64,000 bases of DNA from Aulostomus chinensis (taxonomy: Eukaryota > Chordata > Actinopteri > Syngnathiformes > Aulostomidae), in the NCBI GenBank assembly GCA_037954235.1, contig JBBMOA010000018.1:12324501-12388500 (forward strand), in the 5' to 3' direction. The notes beneath the pieces were generated by a model. That model ran no database searches. It saw only the letters and a list, made by a program, of their open reading frames with translations, and was not told the DNA's origin. Position numbers and translations under genes: made by a program. Of this stretch, positions 35,590 to 47,290 are shown one piece after another (the first letter of the stretch is position 1; every line of letters begins with the position of its first letter).

Positions 35590-38500
35590 ATGAGCTGTAG
35601 ATTAAACTAGAGGCTGGGCTCTGTGGAGCTGCCACAGGCCCCACCTTCATTATCCTCCCATCAAGGCATAAAGGTCAAAAACCCTCTGAGGTCCCAGAGA
35701 GGTCAAATTAAGTCCTCCATGTCGGTGGTAATTCGGCGAATGTGTTTAAGGGTCGAACACTGCTATTTTCTTCTTACTAACCTTGTCGTCTCACAAACTG
35801 TTGATCAGAAGGTCAGCGAATGCAGCATCAGCTGTAGATTCCACCTTTCCTGCTGCGCTGAAACTTTACTGTGATCCTACAAACTGTTCACAGATGACAT
35901 TGCTCATTTACATAAATAATTCATTTTTAAGAATTCACAAAAGATTTCAAGCAAATGGTTGTTAACCGGTTATTTATTGCCTGGTACTGTTTGTATGAAT
36001 TGTTCTGAAAAATCCACTATGAATATTTTGCTCTTTTAATTTTTTTCCTCTTTTGTCTTCTCCTCTGTTTTAGGATAATGAACCTGTGAAATGTTGTGTT
36101 CGTAATTAATTTACAGATACATGTAGAGTTATAGTGTGGAAACCTGAAACATCATTGTGAGTAAAGTGCCAGAGGAACTGCTGTAAACTGGAGATAAAAT
36201 TGTTGGTTAGTAGGGAAAAAGCTGCTTTAAGCAAAGTTCAATTGAGTTTGCGATTTTGACAATTTTCGTTCTCTTCATTGTCTTTTTAGCAGTGTTCGTG
36301 CCTTTTGACATAATAAATACATTTTTAGTCATTCAACAAGTCTTCCGTCTCGCCACTCTGGTGAGGCTACATCTTTACATGGGCCAATCCAAATGAAATA
36401 ATCCATTTCTACTCTTGCTGACGGATTTAAGAGAAAGGAAATTCTTCAAATGTTCTCTCCTGCAGCTTGAATTGACTAAAAGAATTTGAAATGCTTGGAT
36501 TCAGTTGCACCCACACCGTTAATCATTGCATTTGCTCAGGAATCTTCTCCTGTGCTGCAGAATCATGCCAGATACTTACATGTCCTCAGGTATCCTTCTA
36601 TACGCAGTACTTCCTGCTATACGGTGCTGCATTTACACATTCTTAGAGAATACCATGGAGCCTCTGGTACATTCAGATAAGGATTCTAATTTTGCGAGCC
36701 AGTGCACTTTGTGTGGGCCACTAATGGCTAATGGAGTAAATAATTATAAAGCTACCCTGCGATGAATCTGATCAGTTTCTCTGTCTCCTCTCTTACTGAA
36801 CTGGCAGAGGCTGAGCCAGTACACGCCCGTCTCGCTAGAATTACAGAAACCCGCTCGACACGAAGCCATAAAATGTTTCAGAGAATCTTTCTGTCCATGT
36901 TGCCATTGTAACATGATTCGAAAATGAATGACCATTTTGCAATTTGTTCAGTGAAATATAGATAATGTTATTGCATCAGGTGGAAAAGCTTTTAATAAAA
37001 GTGCAAATTAGCTGCAGTGTCCTGCGCAATTCGGATAATTAATTGACCAGAAATGCACTGCTTAAATCCAACAGTGACTCATTCCATTTTTGTAATGTTG
37101 TGCAATAAACTCCACCTACATTCAAAGCAGAACATGTAACAGTAGAGGAGTGCTTTGGCTGCCCATTTGCAGCAATGCTATTTCCCCTTTTCTAATTTCG
37201 TGCTACCTGTCACATAATTTTGTGGTTTGCAGACGGCACGTAAGTCTGCTGATCCTACTGTAGTGACCGCCCAACGATTCCAGAGTCTAACAACAGGAGC
37301 CAATACGACCAGTGAGCAGACGAATCCTGACCATAATACTGGGAACAAAACACTGGAAAATGAGGACAAAGGCTCAAGTTCCTCACAAATGGCGGCTGAA
37401 ACACGTGAAAACTGAAAAGGTTGACAATGATTGGTCTGGCATTCATTTACCCTGCTAACAAAACGCTGCACCAATCAGAGACGTTGCCGATACACTGAAC
37501 GATTGTGGGTAGTGCAGTATTTCAACTTGAGATTGCTTATGCTACCCGTTTTTCTTTCGTCAGAGTTGATCTCCTTCGTTATGGCTTCTACAGGAGCAGA
37601 TACCTTTGTCTCCAAACCTGCCCGTGGTGAGTTTATGATATTCTGGCTGATAATCAACTCCTCAAGGGAGAATATAAATGGGGTTTTCACTTCCAAAATC
37701 AAGGTGGGCAGTAACTTTTGATCTCTGTATGGTTTATTGAGGCATTTCCTTATGCTAATTGCAGTTTGCTTGGCATTAGCACTCAATCAGACCTGGTTCA
37801 CCATCATGGTTCATGGGTTTAAGCGCAGATTTGTCCGTCAGTACATGTTTCATGACTCCTACATACAGTAGGTGTATTTTCATCTGCAACACTGACACTG
37901 GAAGGTAAGAGTGTTGTCACTGCTTACTTTAGCCTCAACTTACAAGTGAAGGCTATATTTCCTCCAGGATTATGGGTAATTAGATTTTCCTGGTGTATTA
38001 GCACATCATCAATCTCTGCAGTTAAAATATGCATTATGTTGCAAATCATGGCCAGCACACAATCTTGCAATAAAGCTACTAAATCTAGAGTTTGACAGGC
38101 CTTCACTTCTTTCCAGACCACAGACCTCTCGGTGTCTGACTTTAAACATCCTATCACTTTGTCATCATCATTTACAGCCATGTCAAACACCATAAAAAAC
38201 CCTGTTCCTTCTCACTGCCAAATAGAGCCACGGGGGGGTTGAGTTCAGTCCTGAAATGTTGAGGAAGTACAGGTATTGAACTGCTTCTGGGAGGCTCAGA
38301 AAGAGATGTGAGTCATCAGTCTTGGCTCAGTGGCCATGCTGCCTGCAGTCAGACCCGGATCACTTTCCCTCCGTCAGCAGGATGTTAAGAGTCGAAACCC
38401 TGAGTGGTCTGCAACATGAGGTCTGAAAGAGGAGGAAGTCATGCAGTAGAGCAGTGAGAGGGATGAGGTAAAAACTTGTCATTTTCTCTAGTGGTAGTAC

Positions 38501-40191
38501 TATCGCAAATTTTGGGGTCTGAGTGAAAACCAGACTTGTGTACTAGAGTACCTCAAACATCGACGCTGTCACTAATGGATCAATTTAGTATTCATGATCA
38601 ATTCCGATCAGTTTAATATTATGATGATACATTATTATTTTAAAGTGTCAATATTTGGGATTTCGTGTCATTTTTTAAAGTTAAATAAATCAACTAAAAT
38701 TAAAAAAAACATGTCTTGCAAATTGAGCCCAAACAATTACTCGATTAAATGCTTCGTCAAATGAACGGCCAGGGATTCTGATGATCCCCTCATGTCACTT
38801 TTTTTTTTTTTCCAAGCAAAAATGTCAAACAATTACTGGTTCCAGACTCTTAATTATTGGGATATGCTCAACATCAATATGCTTTTTCTTTTCTTTTTTT
38901 TTGTCACTGAGGAGAGAAAATGAAAAGTCTTGGTTTTGGACAATTGAACTGAGGCAAGAAAATCATTTTGACAATTAACAGATAAAACAATTTGTCGATA
39001 AGCCGTGAAAAAAATTTAGTGATGAACAGAGATTCATTGATGAAAGTAATTAAGAGCTGCAGTCCCATTTGCAGGTGAGACATCGTTATAACACACTCTG
39101 CACTTTACTGGGTACACCAATCTATGGTATTGGTTTTTAGAGAGGAAATTAAGTTTAGAGCTGTTAAATATTTTCACAACATTATCATACATCCACGAGA
39201 GCAGATTAATAATCAGGGCTACTTAATCGTCCTGGAACAGTTTTTCGATATCTTACCTTTTCTGTTTTAACCAAAACCAGAGGAATTGGCACGAGTACAA
39301 ACTTACAGTATATTTAAATCGCTCAGAATAATCGTCTTTCTCGAAATACTCCACCATCAGCCGTAACGTTTATTGATCATGAGGACCACATCTCCATTTC
39401 ACCCATATTTTTGGGCGGCGATGCTCATTTAGAGCCCCTACAGAAGGAAGTGCACACACCTCACTTTTCAACCACTTTCTCATCAAAGTACTAAACTGCA
39501 CGATCGGCTCTACTTAGTGAAGCCAAGTGGAGTCTATATTTCAAAGAGGGAACAACGTTGTAGCTCAGGCAATTACAAACAAGCTCACTCTACCCCTGAA
39601 GATCTGCCAGCGAGCCACGTCTCTGTCAGCACTTTTCTTTGGGGCTACCGGTGAAGCAATGCAACACTTTACAGTCTGATTTACCTTATTATGGTAATGG
39701 CCAAAGTTTGTCTACCTGCCTCAGGGCATGGGGGGGGGGGGGGCACTTGCTAAGTATTTATCCCGCGTAATAAGAGAGGCATCACTTGAAAGGATCTTGA
39801 AGTGGGGAAACAATAGATTCTTCAAAGAGCAGGTAAGAGAAAGATAGGATGGTGGAGAAACTTCCACTGCCCTCCAGCAGAGGAATAAAGCAAACCAGTC
39901 GGGAGGCATTATTAATTCACTGTGGTGGATTGCTAGCGTTCTTCTCTTTTTAGCTTGGTCTTACAAACAACTCCCACACATACCTGGAAATTGACTTACT
40001 CTGTACTTCACCACTGAACAGAAACAAGCACAATTTGTGAAAGGGGCTCACCTGTAATTTTCTCGTCAAGGTGAAATGGATAAAGTGTCGATTTGTCCAG
40101 GGTTCCACTGAGGTCTTTTGTGATTGTTGCTGTCAAAAATGTTTGATTTGATTTTACAGCAAAAAATGCAACAAAATTTAAGTGATTTTAT

Positions 40192-40209
40192 GGGGGGGGG
40201 GGGGGGGGG
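40192..40209. repeat. Poly-G tract (G18)
   Basis: Uninterrupted run of 18 G. Confidence 0.9.
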
Positions 40210-40506
40210 CAGTAAAATTACAGGCACTTTATTCTGAAAATAGCGATTTCTTGAAGAAAAAATAAAAAAAAGTTCCACTCCCAGCTTCTAGTCTCCATCA
40301 AATTTCTGGAGCAACTGACTGAACATTGTACGTTTTGTTTTGTGTTTTTTAGCCAGAGTAGAAAGATTTAATAGTTTATTTCCCCAGGGACAAATGAACA
40401 TTTTCTCCATGCTGTTTCAGGGTTCTGGGCTAAATGTTGTGAATTTTGGTCGGAAAAAAATAATCAAAAGGTCGCATATATTTTATATAATTTTAAATAT
40501 CTCAGA

Positions 40507-40519
40507 GTACCAGATGGCG
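40507..40519 (+). promoter_or_regulatory. Weak CTCF-like motif
   Basis: GTACCAGATGGCG matches 11 of 13 positions of the CTCF core; the inner AGATGGCG part is intact. Confidence 0.15.
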
Positions 40520-41374
40520 GAGGGTCAAATTCACTAAATGTACTGTTGGAGGGTCACACTCGCTTTGATGACCTTTGTTTTCAGAGTCTCTTCTATGGGT
40601 GAATATTATTTGGCGAAGTGTTTTGTTGTGAGTTGTTATTTGAGCTTTTGCAAATCAAAATGCCTTTTAGTCATAGAGAGGTGAATAGAAAGAAGCAGAA
40701 TGATTAAATGGACCGACCCACCAACAAAACCCACAGAGCGTCTTATTGGAATCATCGATCACTGTGAAGTACCCGAGCTGCTAATAAAGAATTGATTGAA
40801 TCAGTCAAGTGGGAAAACACACCAACGTCATGCTTGTGCTAAAGCTCATGCCTACAGAGAAGCTGATCAAATCTTAGAACAAATAGAAGACATAAAAAAA
40901 AGACTTGATTTGTAACAAGTGATAATTAATGACTTTTGCTTTTTTAATGCATTACCATCCATTAAAGCGTCTGTCATCTCAACACACTCTCATCTCACAA
41001 TGTCAAACGCTCGCAGCTTGTTAAATAGTGATACTTTCTCACTCATAATGGCTTTTATGACAACCCACAAGGCACCCTCTGGTTTCTGAGAATCACTGAA
41101 ATCTTGAATAAAAATGCAAACCTATTTACGTCTGAGTTTGCTTTAATTCGCTGGTGGTTATGGGGAGAAGCTGCAACAAATTAGCTTTTTTTATTTGGTA
41201 CCGTTTGCTTTCACACTGTCACTTTTCCTTTCTGCTGCTGTCTTTGTAAAAATGACCTATGGTACCATATAAAACTGTCCAGCAGCAGCAGCATTTACTC
41301 AACCTTTTCCCTCCTGGTTTTCTGGCAGCGTTGTCACCGAGGGGGGCTGTGAGCCTGGTTTTTGGATCACTTCC

Positions 41375-42720
41375 CATATTAAAAATAGTGGTCCAAGCAC
41401 AGACCTTTGTGGAACACCATCGCTAACTGCAGTGGTCACAGAGGAATTATCATTAACAAGTACACACTGAGATTGATCTATGTGGATTAAACCAGTTTAG
41501 AGTGGTTCTCTTAATGCCAATGACATGTTCCAGTCTCTGTAATAGGATGTAATGGTCAATGGTATCAAAAGCTGAGTATAAAAGACTTTACCAAGCGATC
41601 AACCAGTACACCGCTGAGGTCAAAATGATAAGAAGTAGACATTGTAAATGGGGAAGTTACCCAATCAGCACCCCGCCATGTGTTTATGACACATTTTAGT
41701 CCCATTTCAGCTCACTTGGAACCCCAGAGGAGCAGGGACCAAAATGGTAATGGTTAGTACCGTGTTGGGGCCAGTGAAAATGGGGCCAAACCGACCTGAC
41801 CCCACCTGACCCAAGCCGAAGTGAGCCAGTGGAAACACAGCCTAATCTGTTGCTGTTAAGGAAATCACTAAGCTTTTTAGCAGCTACTTTCTCCAGAAAC
41901 TTATAGAAAGAGGAAGATTTGATATTTGTGAGTAGCTGGCCAGAACTTCTGAATCTAGAGGTGATTTTTCTCAAAAAAGTTTGAACTACCACTACTCTAA
42001 AGGACTGTGGAACATTACCAGATCAACGACAATTCGATCATATTTGAGAGAGAGGTGCAAACTAGGGGCAAAGTGTCTTTGAGCAGTAGTTGGGATGGAG
42101 TCTAGGAGACAGGTGGATGGTTTAGAGGAGGAAATTGTTGTATTATGTTCATGAAGGTTAACGGTAGATATAGGTCTGGGCCTACAGCTGCCTCTAAGGT
42201 TTCTGAGTTTATAGATAGTGTGGCGTCATCTGAAAGCAGGAGGAGATGAATTTTATCTGTAATAAGTAGAATTCAATCATAAGAAAGTTAATGAAATCCT
42301 TTCTACTCAGGGAAACAGGAATACTCGGCTCAATAGATCTGTGGCCGTCTGTCAGTCTGGCCTTAAAACTTAAAGGGAAGTCCTTCATAAAACTAGAGCA
42401 GCCTATAACTCTTCAGGCTAGCTTGCCAGATCACATGTGAGTCTTCCACTTTGGAGGCACGCCATATCCTCTCCAGTTGCTTTTTTCCTCTGTTTCGTGG
42501 TTTTCTTTTCTTGATGGGGCAGTAGAGGCCGGAGTTGTTTGTGAAGTGCCTACTGCGCTATCGATACAAAGATCGACTTGGGAGGGACTAAGGTTGACAA
42601 CAGGGTCCTCGGTTGTAATGGAACATGGCACTGAATTTAACACCAGTTGGATCTGTTTTAATGTTTGGGTCAAGAAGATGAGAACACTGAGGTCCATTAC
42701 TGTAGAACAACTATCTGCCC
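41375..42720 (-). pseudogene. Decayed non-LTR (LINE) reverse-transcriptase relic
   Basis: Reading the minus strand, pieces of a jockey-superfamily reverse transcriptase (L2/CR1/Rex1-like) appear in the correct order across several frames. SKPSTCLLDSIPT is at about 42088-42130, SPLDSEVLAS plus SNLP at about 41910-41965, LEKVAAKKLSDFL at about 41860-41900, AFDTIDH plus LLQRLEH at about 41525-41575, and SDGVPQRSVLGPLF at about 41380-41425. These match the family's conserved blocks for fingers/palm entry, the catalytic AFDT-type motif and the GVPQGSxLGP motif. The frame is broken by stops and at least two frameshifts, and a separate insertion interrupts it. The coding match fades below 41375, and no YADD block was found. 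Sequence above 42135 is less certainly part of the element. The relic is inactive. Confidence 0.8.
41620..41850. mobile_element. Non-autonomous element inserted in the LINE relic
   Basis: Between the AFDTIDH and LEKV blocks, about 230 bp do not read as reverse transcriptase. They contain GGGGCCAGTG and GAAGTGAGCCAGTGGAAACA, resembling the ends of fish MITE-like sequences that I recall as GTTTCCACTGG types. The boundaries are set by loss and return of the LINE similarity and are approximate. No terminal inverted repeat was confirmed. Confidence 0.4.
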
Positions 42721-43400
42721 AAGTGAACCGTGCTTCACTGACACATGGAGTCCCGCTGAATATTTAATAGCATGCAAAAGGAAAACAGCATGCTGTAGAA
42801 CAGTAAAGGTCACCGTGTTGAGAGTTCATTACAGATGTGGAGAAAAAACTGGTAATGTCACAAAGGTGTGAATGTAAGTCTCTGACTGCGTGATGCTTCT
42901 TAATTTTACTAACTAACTGAGAATAGGAGCATTCTACACCGTCGGCCGCTCAAATATCAGCTCGGACTTGCCCGGCTCCACATGAGCGGTCATCCTCAAT
43001 TTCCCTGAATCCAGCCACAACTTTCTCAGCACAGTGAGCAAGTAATACAAAACTTCAAAAACTGTGGTAGGCAGAGGAGGTACTGGACAGAAGAGGGTTG
43101 TGTGTCGATTAAAAAAACAGACACACGCAAGCACTACGGTGACAACAGGGTTTCAGCCTGTAAACTGTGTTTGAGAGAGCAAGTGTTGACATGGTCAGTT
43201 ATTTTATTTCTCTCAGAAAGACGGGAGGAAGGTTAGATAGGACTTTCATTCCTGAATAGAAGAAACTCTTCCTGCTACATGAGGAGCGAGTATAGCAGTG
43301 GATGGTGGACGCCATGTCTGAGGTACCAGCACGGATAAGCAAAATCATTTCCAATCATTTTGTACTTGTTTCACTCGTCATAGTTTGGTTTGGACTTACT
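42721..43400. other. Non-coding stretch, possibly 5' LINE remnant
   Basis: Nothing clearly assignable. It may include decayed 5' sequence of the neighbouring LINE, but no motif proves it. Confidence 0.45.
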
Positions 43401-43577
43401 TAAGAGTGACCGTCTTGCAATTGCGGGGTCGCTGGTTTGATCCACACTTCCCCCGGTGACCATGTCGAATTGTCCTTGAGCAAGATACTGAGCTCCTTAC
43501 CGCTCCTGATGGCCCTGCGATGGACTGGCGACGCGTCCAAGGTGAACCCCGCCTCTCGCCCTGTGTCAGCTGGGAAA
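43401..43577 (+). mobile_element. SINE fragment with L2-like segment
   Basis: Part of the head (GGGGTCGCTGGTTTGATCC, a one-off B box) leads into CCCCGGTGACCATGTCGAA and CTTGAGCAAGATACTGAG. The L2-like segment CCCTGCGATGGACTGGCGAC, GTGAACCCCGCCTCTCGCC and CAGCTGGGA follows. The copy stops at CAGCTGGGA. It joins the body type of the 6.9-kb SINE to the tail type seen at 16 kb, so it links the two. Confidence 0.7.
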
Positions 43578-46500
43578 ATTACAACATAGAACTTCTGCAT
43601 GATATGATGAAAGAACTGAGACTAAATGTTTGGGGAAATGTGCACAAATTGGGAATGAAACTATTAAGAACAAATATATCATTGATGTCCAACTTTTTTT
43701 TTTATGTAAACAAAATCTAGTTAAACACACACACATACACACACACACTGGTTCCCATCATTAGCTGCAAGTAAAGCATGATCCTTTAATGTCAGAAGTT
43801 TAAACGGGATGTGTTTTTTTTGTTGTTGTTTTTTTGCTCAAAGATGAATGTCAAGGAACAACATGAAAGCTGTATATAGTTCACATACTGTTATTCAGAC
43901 ACTTCAAAATAGTTCCACTGGCTGACACTCCCACACACACCAATGCTCAACTCTCACACACTTACAGAACATACTGTACTCACACTCACACACACAAGCA
44001 CGCACACACAGACACACACACACACACACATATAGCCTCTGGCTCAACATGACTCATTTCTCAACTTCTGCCCACTTTCAGCCTCCTGCTCTTTGACTCT
44101 GGGGCCAGTGTCTCAGTGTGTGTTCAAGTTAGTGTGTGAGAGTGTGTGTTTGTGTGTTAGAGGAAAAAAAAGCAGTGAGGTTCAATTTGCTCTTGGCTTT
44201 TTCACTCAACCTCGTTGCCACGTTTGTTTGACAGGAGCGTGCACATCCTTCTCCCTCAGCTGCCTATTAACTTTAATTAATGTGCCATAGTGCTGTACCT
44301 GCTGGCGTTGAAATGCTCATGGAGAACATTGTAAACAGAATGAAGCTACGCAAATCAATCAAGCTGTGAGGGCTGTTCGCCATTAACTGACAAGCTCATC
44401 ACACTCGGCGTGAGAAAGATTGTATGTAGAAAAACAAAAGAAAGAAAACATGTTCATTCTGTTCATGATATGTTGACCCTCAGATCATGAATACCCACTT
44501 TGATAGATCACATGCTTCTCACGTGCTTCCGATGTAGCGGTGAAGGACACAATTTTTGTTGCAACAAAGGTTGTGGCTCAGTGATTGAACACCAGATTTG
44601 ACTCCTGTTCTGTCCTTAGCGAGTCTCACATTCGCATCGGTTGAAGTTTAGAAAGTTGAGGTCTCAATTTAATGTAATCACCTCCTTCCAATAGCTTCAA
44701 AATGATATGAGGTAAAGTCGCTCGCCACTCTCAGCAATACAACAAGCAAACAGCACAAATGGAGGTCGTTACTTCCAAACCAAAGACGCAGCTTTCATGA
44801 GCAACACACAATCATACTTACACGTTAACACCATGACATATGCTCTGTGTGCACCTCTGCAAGTTATGGCAAAAGACAGCAGATAGCCAGGTTAATTTGA
44901 AGATTGACTGGAGACAATGAATTTATGTTTTTCCCCCAACATTCTTAAGATTCTCAAAACAGTCAGCAGTGGCCAGAGTCAAATTAGAAGTCATCACTTT
45001 GAAATAACTTTCCGGGTGACTTGAAGTGTTTTGATGGTGATGGACGGACTCAGATAAACTTCCTCAGTCAGAAAATCCATCACTGGCTCACCACTCGCTA
45101 TACGTGCCAAAACAGGAAGCAATCCCTGCAGGAAAGCTCCTACTTCATCCTGTCATCCATGGGCATCATCAAAATACCTTTAACAAGCTGTGATTTTTTG
45201 CCACTAAACCACCAGAAACGTTGGTCTTCTTATCCAGATTTTAATTACAGTTGATTTTAAAAACACTGATAACGATAAATCCCAATTAATGTGGTTGTCA
45301 CAGGAAGAAACGTTTATTCCATGGAGGAACAGGCCTGAACCAGGAGGCTAGCTTGTTAGCTCTTGTCCATCAAAGACAGTGGATCTGTTCAAAAAGATGG
45401 TGAGAACAAAGCCCGCTAATTAGAGGGATGATACGTTTGCTCAATTTGACATTCGCTCCAGAAAAAAAAGTAATTCTGCTATCATGTAGAGTAATGCAAA
45501 TTGAACCAAACTCCACAGAATGTGCAGGGGCTTGCATGGTTTTAAAATCCCTGCTCCTTTGAGGCCAAAAGTTGGAAAATGTGGCATTTTCCGATTGGTG
45601 CAAGAGGCTCCATTTTTTTTAATAGAAACATCATCGCCTTGTTCACGCATTCATGTAAAAACAATGAAGAAAAGAGAACCCATCTCATTTAACAATGAAA
45701 ACAGCTGGCAAAGGGTTGCCTAAAGTAGTTCCCTGCTGCCAATTAAGTCAGTTTTCGAATAGAACCATTGTTTTGTACAGGGTTATTGGTTGCATTTACT
45801 TTTACAGCTGGGGACTTTTTGCCTGTCATCATAGGAACTAATTCTGATTATTTGGGTGAGCTCGTGGTTAGAATGGAGGGGTTGCTTTTACTTTAAATTT
45901 CAAATTAGTTGCAATTTCTAAGAAAGAACGCTGCAAAATCAAGCGCTTTTGACAACAACAATCACAAAAAAACAACCTCTGACTGATTCGAAATTAGTCT
46001 CTCATTGATTTGCAGTCAGTCGGGTCCCTGAGATGTTATAACTGGGAGAGATAAACTGTATTTTTCTGTCTGAAAACTTGCATTCTACAAGGGTGAGAAA
46101 AAGCTAGTTTTAGTTACTCTCCAATAATCAAGTAGGGTTCATTTAAAATGAAACACTGTGTTTAGATGTTGACTGATCAATGTAAAAATTATTAAATTAA
46201 ATCATTTAAAAAAATATATTAATTAAGTATCCGACCCCGGAGGTTCTCCTCTGCTGATTTGTTCCCTGAAGCCGAAGTGAGCGCGAAATAAATCCATTTG
46301 TCATCGTGAGGAACCTTCAACTCTCCGTGCCTCTTCAACTACCTCCGTCAAGACTTTTTCACATGATGAGGTCTTTGCACTGCCGGTCAAGGGAGGTTAA
46401 AAACAAAGGAGGCATTGTGTCCTCTTGATAGACTTGATTCAGTAACTTCACCTTGGTTTAACCTGTGTCTTCTGCCAAGCCACACTGAAACCTTCCCCGC

Positions 46501-46857
46501 TTGTCTGAGGACAGTGAAGCGTTGGTGGTGGGAGTGGGAAATGATGAAAATATTTTCAGAGGCAGCCATGCAAGTCCACTAGAGTTCTCAAGGCCATTAG
46601 AGTGCTAATGTTGCATCGCCCATAAGTGCAAAACGGTACTGAGGCAGCAGGCATTTCCAGTGTGGCTGCCATTAAGGCTCATTTTCTACTCTTAATGGGA
46701 CAGGCACCTTGTTTAATAAGCATGGATTACAGGTCATAAAGGTCAATGGAGCATGGAGAGCCACACCGGTTGGGAGGAGCACAAAGGCGGGAAAAGAGAG
46801 CGATGCAATCCCCAGGGATTCAGAACCTCCATCCCCACCCAGATTAAAACCATTCAA
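43578..46857. other. Non-coding stretch with CA-rich patches
   Basis: CA repeats at 43724-43748 and 43981-44034 (interrupted). A GTGGCTCAGTG phrase near 44573 may be a very decayed SINE head. No exon recognised. Confidence 0.55.
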
Positions 46858-46859
46858 AT

Positions 46860-47290
46860 TAGTCACGTTTACATGGACTGCAATATTCCCATATTAATTC
46901 AATCGAGATAATACTTTCCAACGGCCTCAACCTGAGCAAAGTCAAAGTCGGAATAAGCAATAACAGAATTAAAACATGGAGTATTTTGATCTAATTGCTT
47001 TTTCTGGTTATTATTATTTGCATTATTTTTGTGTTTTGTGAGCATGTATACACCTTCATCTCCCTCCTGGAGTTTTCACAGCATTTTGCAACATGTACGG
47101 CAGTCGAATAATTTCATCAAGCATGGAACACCTCCCAGCAAGTGCTACACACTGGCCTCTAAGCACAAGGTTTTGCATTGGGAGCAAGAAACAACCGCAT
47201 TAGCTGCTGCCAAGACGGATATTCAGGAGGAAATTCTGACAGTCATTAGTCGGATTGCAGCTATGTAGCATGTAAATATAAGTATGAATT
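46860..47290. mobile_element. MITE-like repeat with TTTACATG ends
   Basis: The left end reads CACGTTTACATGGACTGCAA, followed by TATTCCCATATTAATTC and AAAGTCGGAATAAGC. The right end, complemented, reads ATTTACATGCTACATAGCTG then CAAT. TTTACATG and a following TGCAAT are shared by the two ends in inverted orientation. I recall very similar TTTACATG...AATATTCC sequences as a dispersed fish repeat. No protein is encoded, and the target-site duplication is unclear. Confidence 0.4.

Larger units (their letters stand above)
35590..41340. other. Low-repeat non-coding stretch, possible conserved elements
   Basis: Mostly free of recognised repeats. Part of it (about 36480-37080) has few simple repeats and many TAAT/ATTA cores, which is how conserved developmental enhancers in vertebrates often look. 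It also contains G14 at 39730-39743, G18 at 40192-40209 and CCAAT/ATTGG boxes at about 37430 and 37472. Frames of 80-103 codons overlap on both strands between 37178 and 37786 without known domains. No exon is called. Confidence 0.5.

Noticed and set aside
37178..37786. Overlapping frames of 96-103 codons on both strands near CCAAT boxes
   Set aside because: Both strands are equally open, with no domain or exon boundary. CCAAT words alone do not make a promoter.
44565..44640. Possible decayed SINE head (GTGGCTCAGTG)
   Set aside because: Only about 35 bp fit, with no B box and no body, so it was not annotated as an element.
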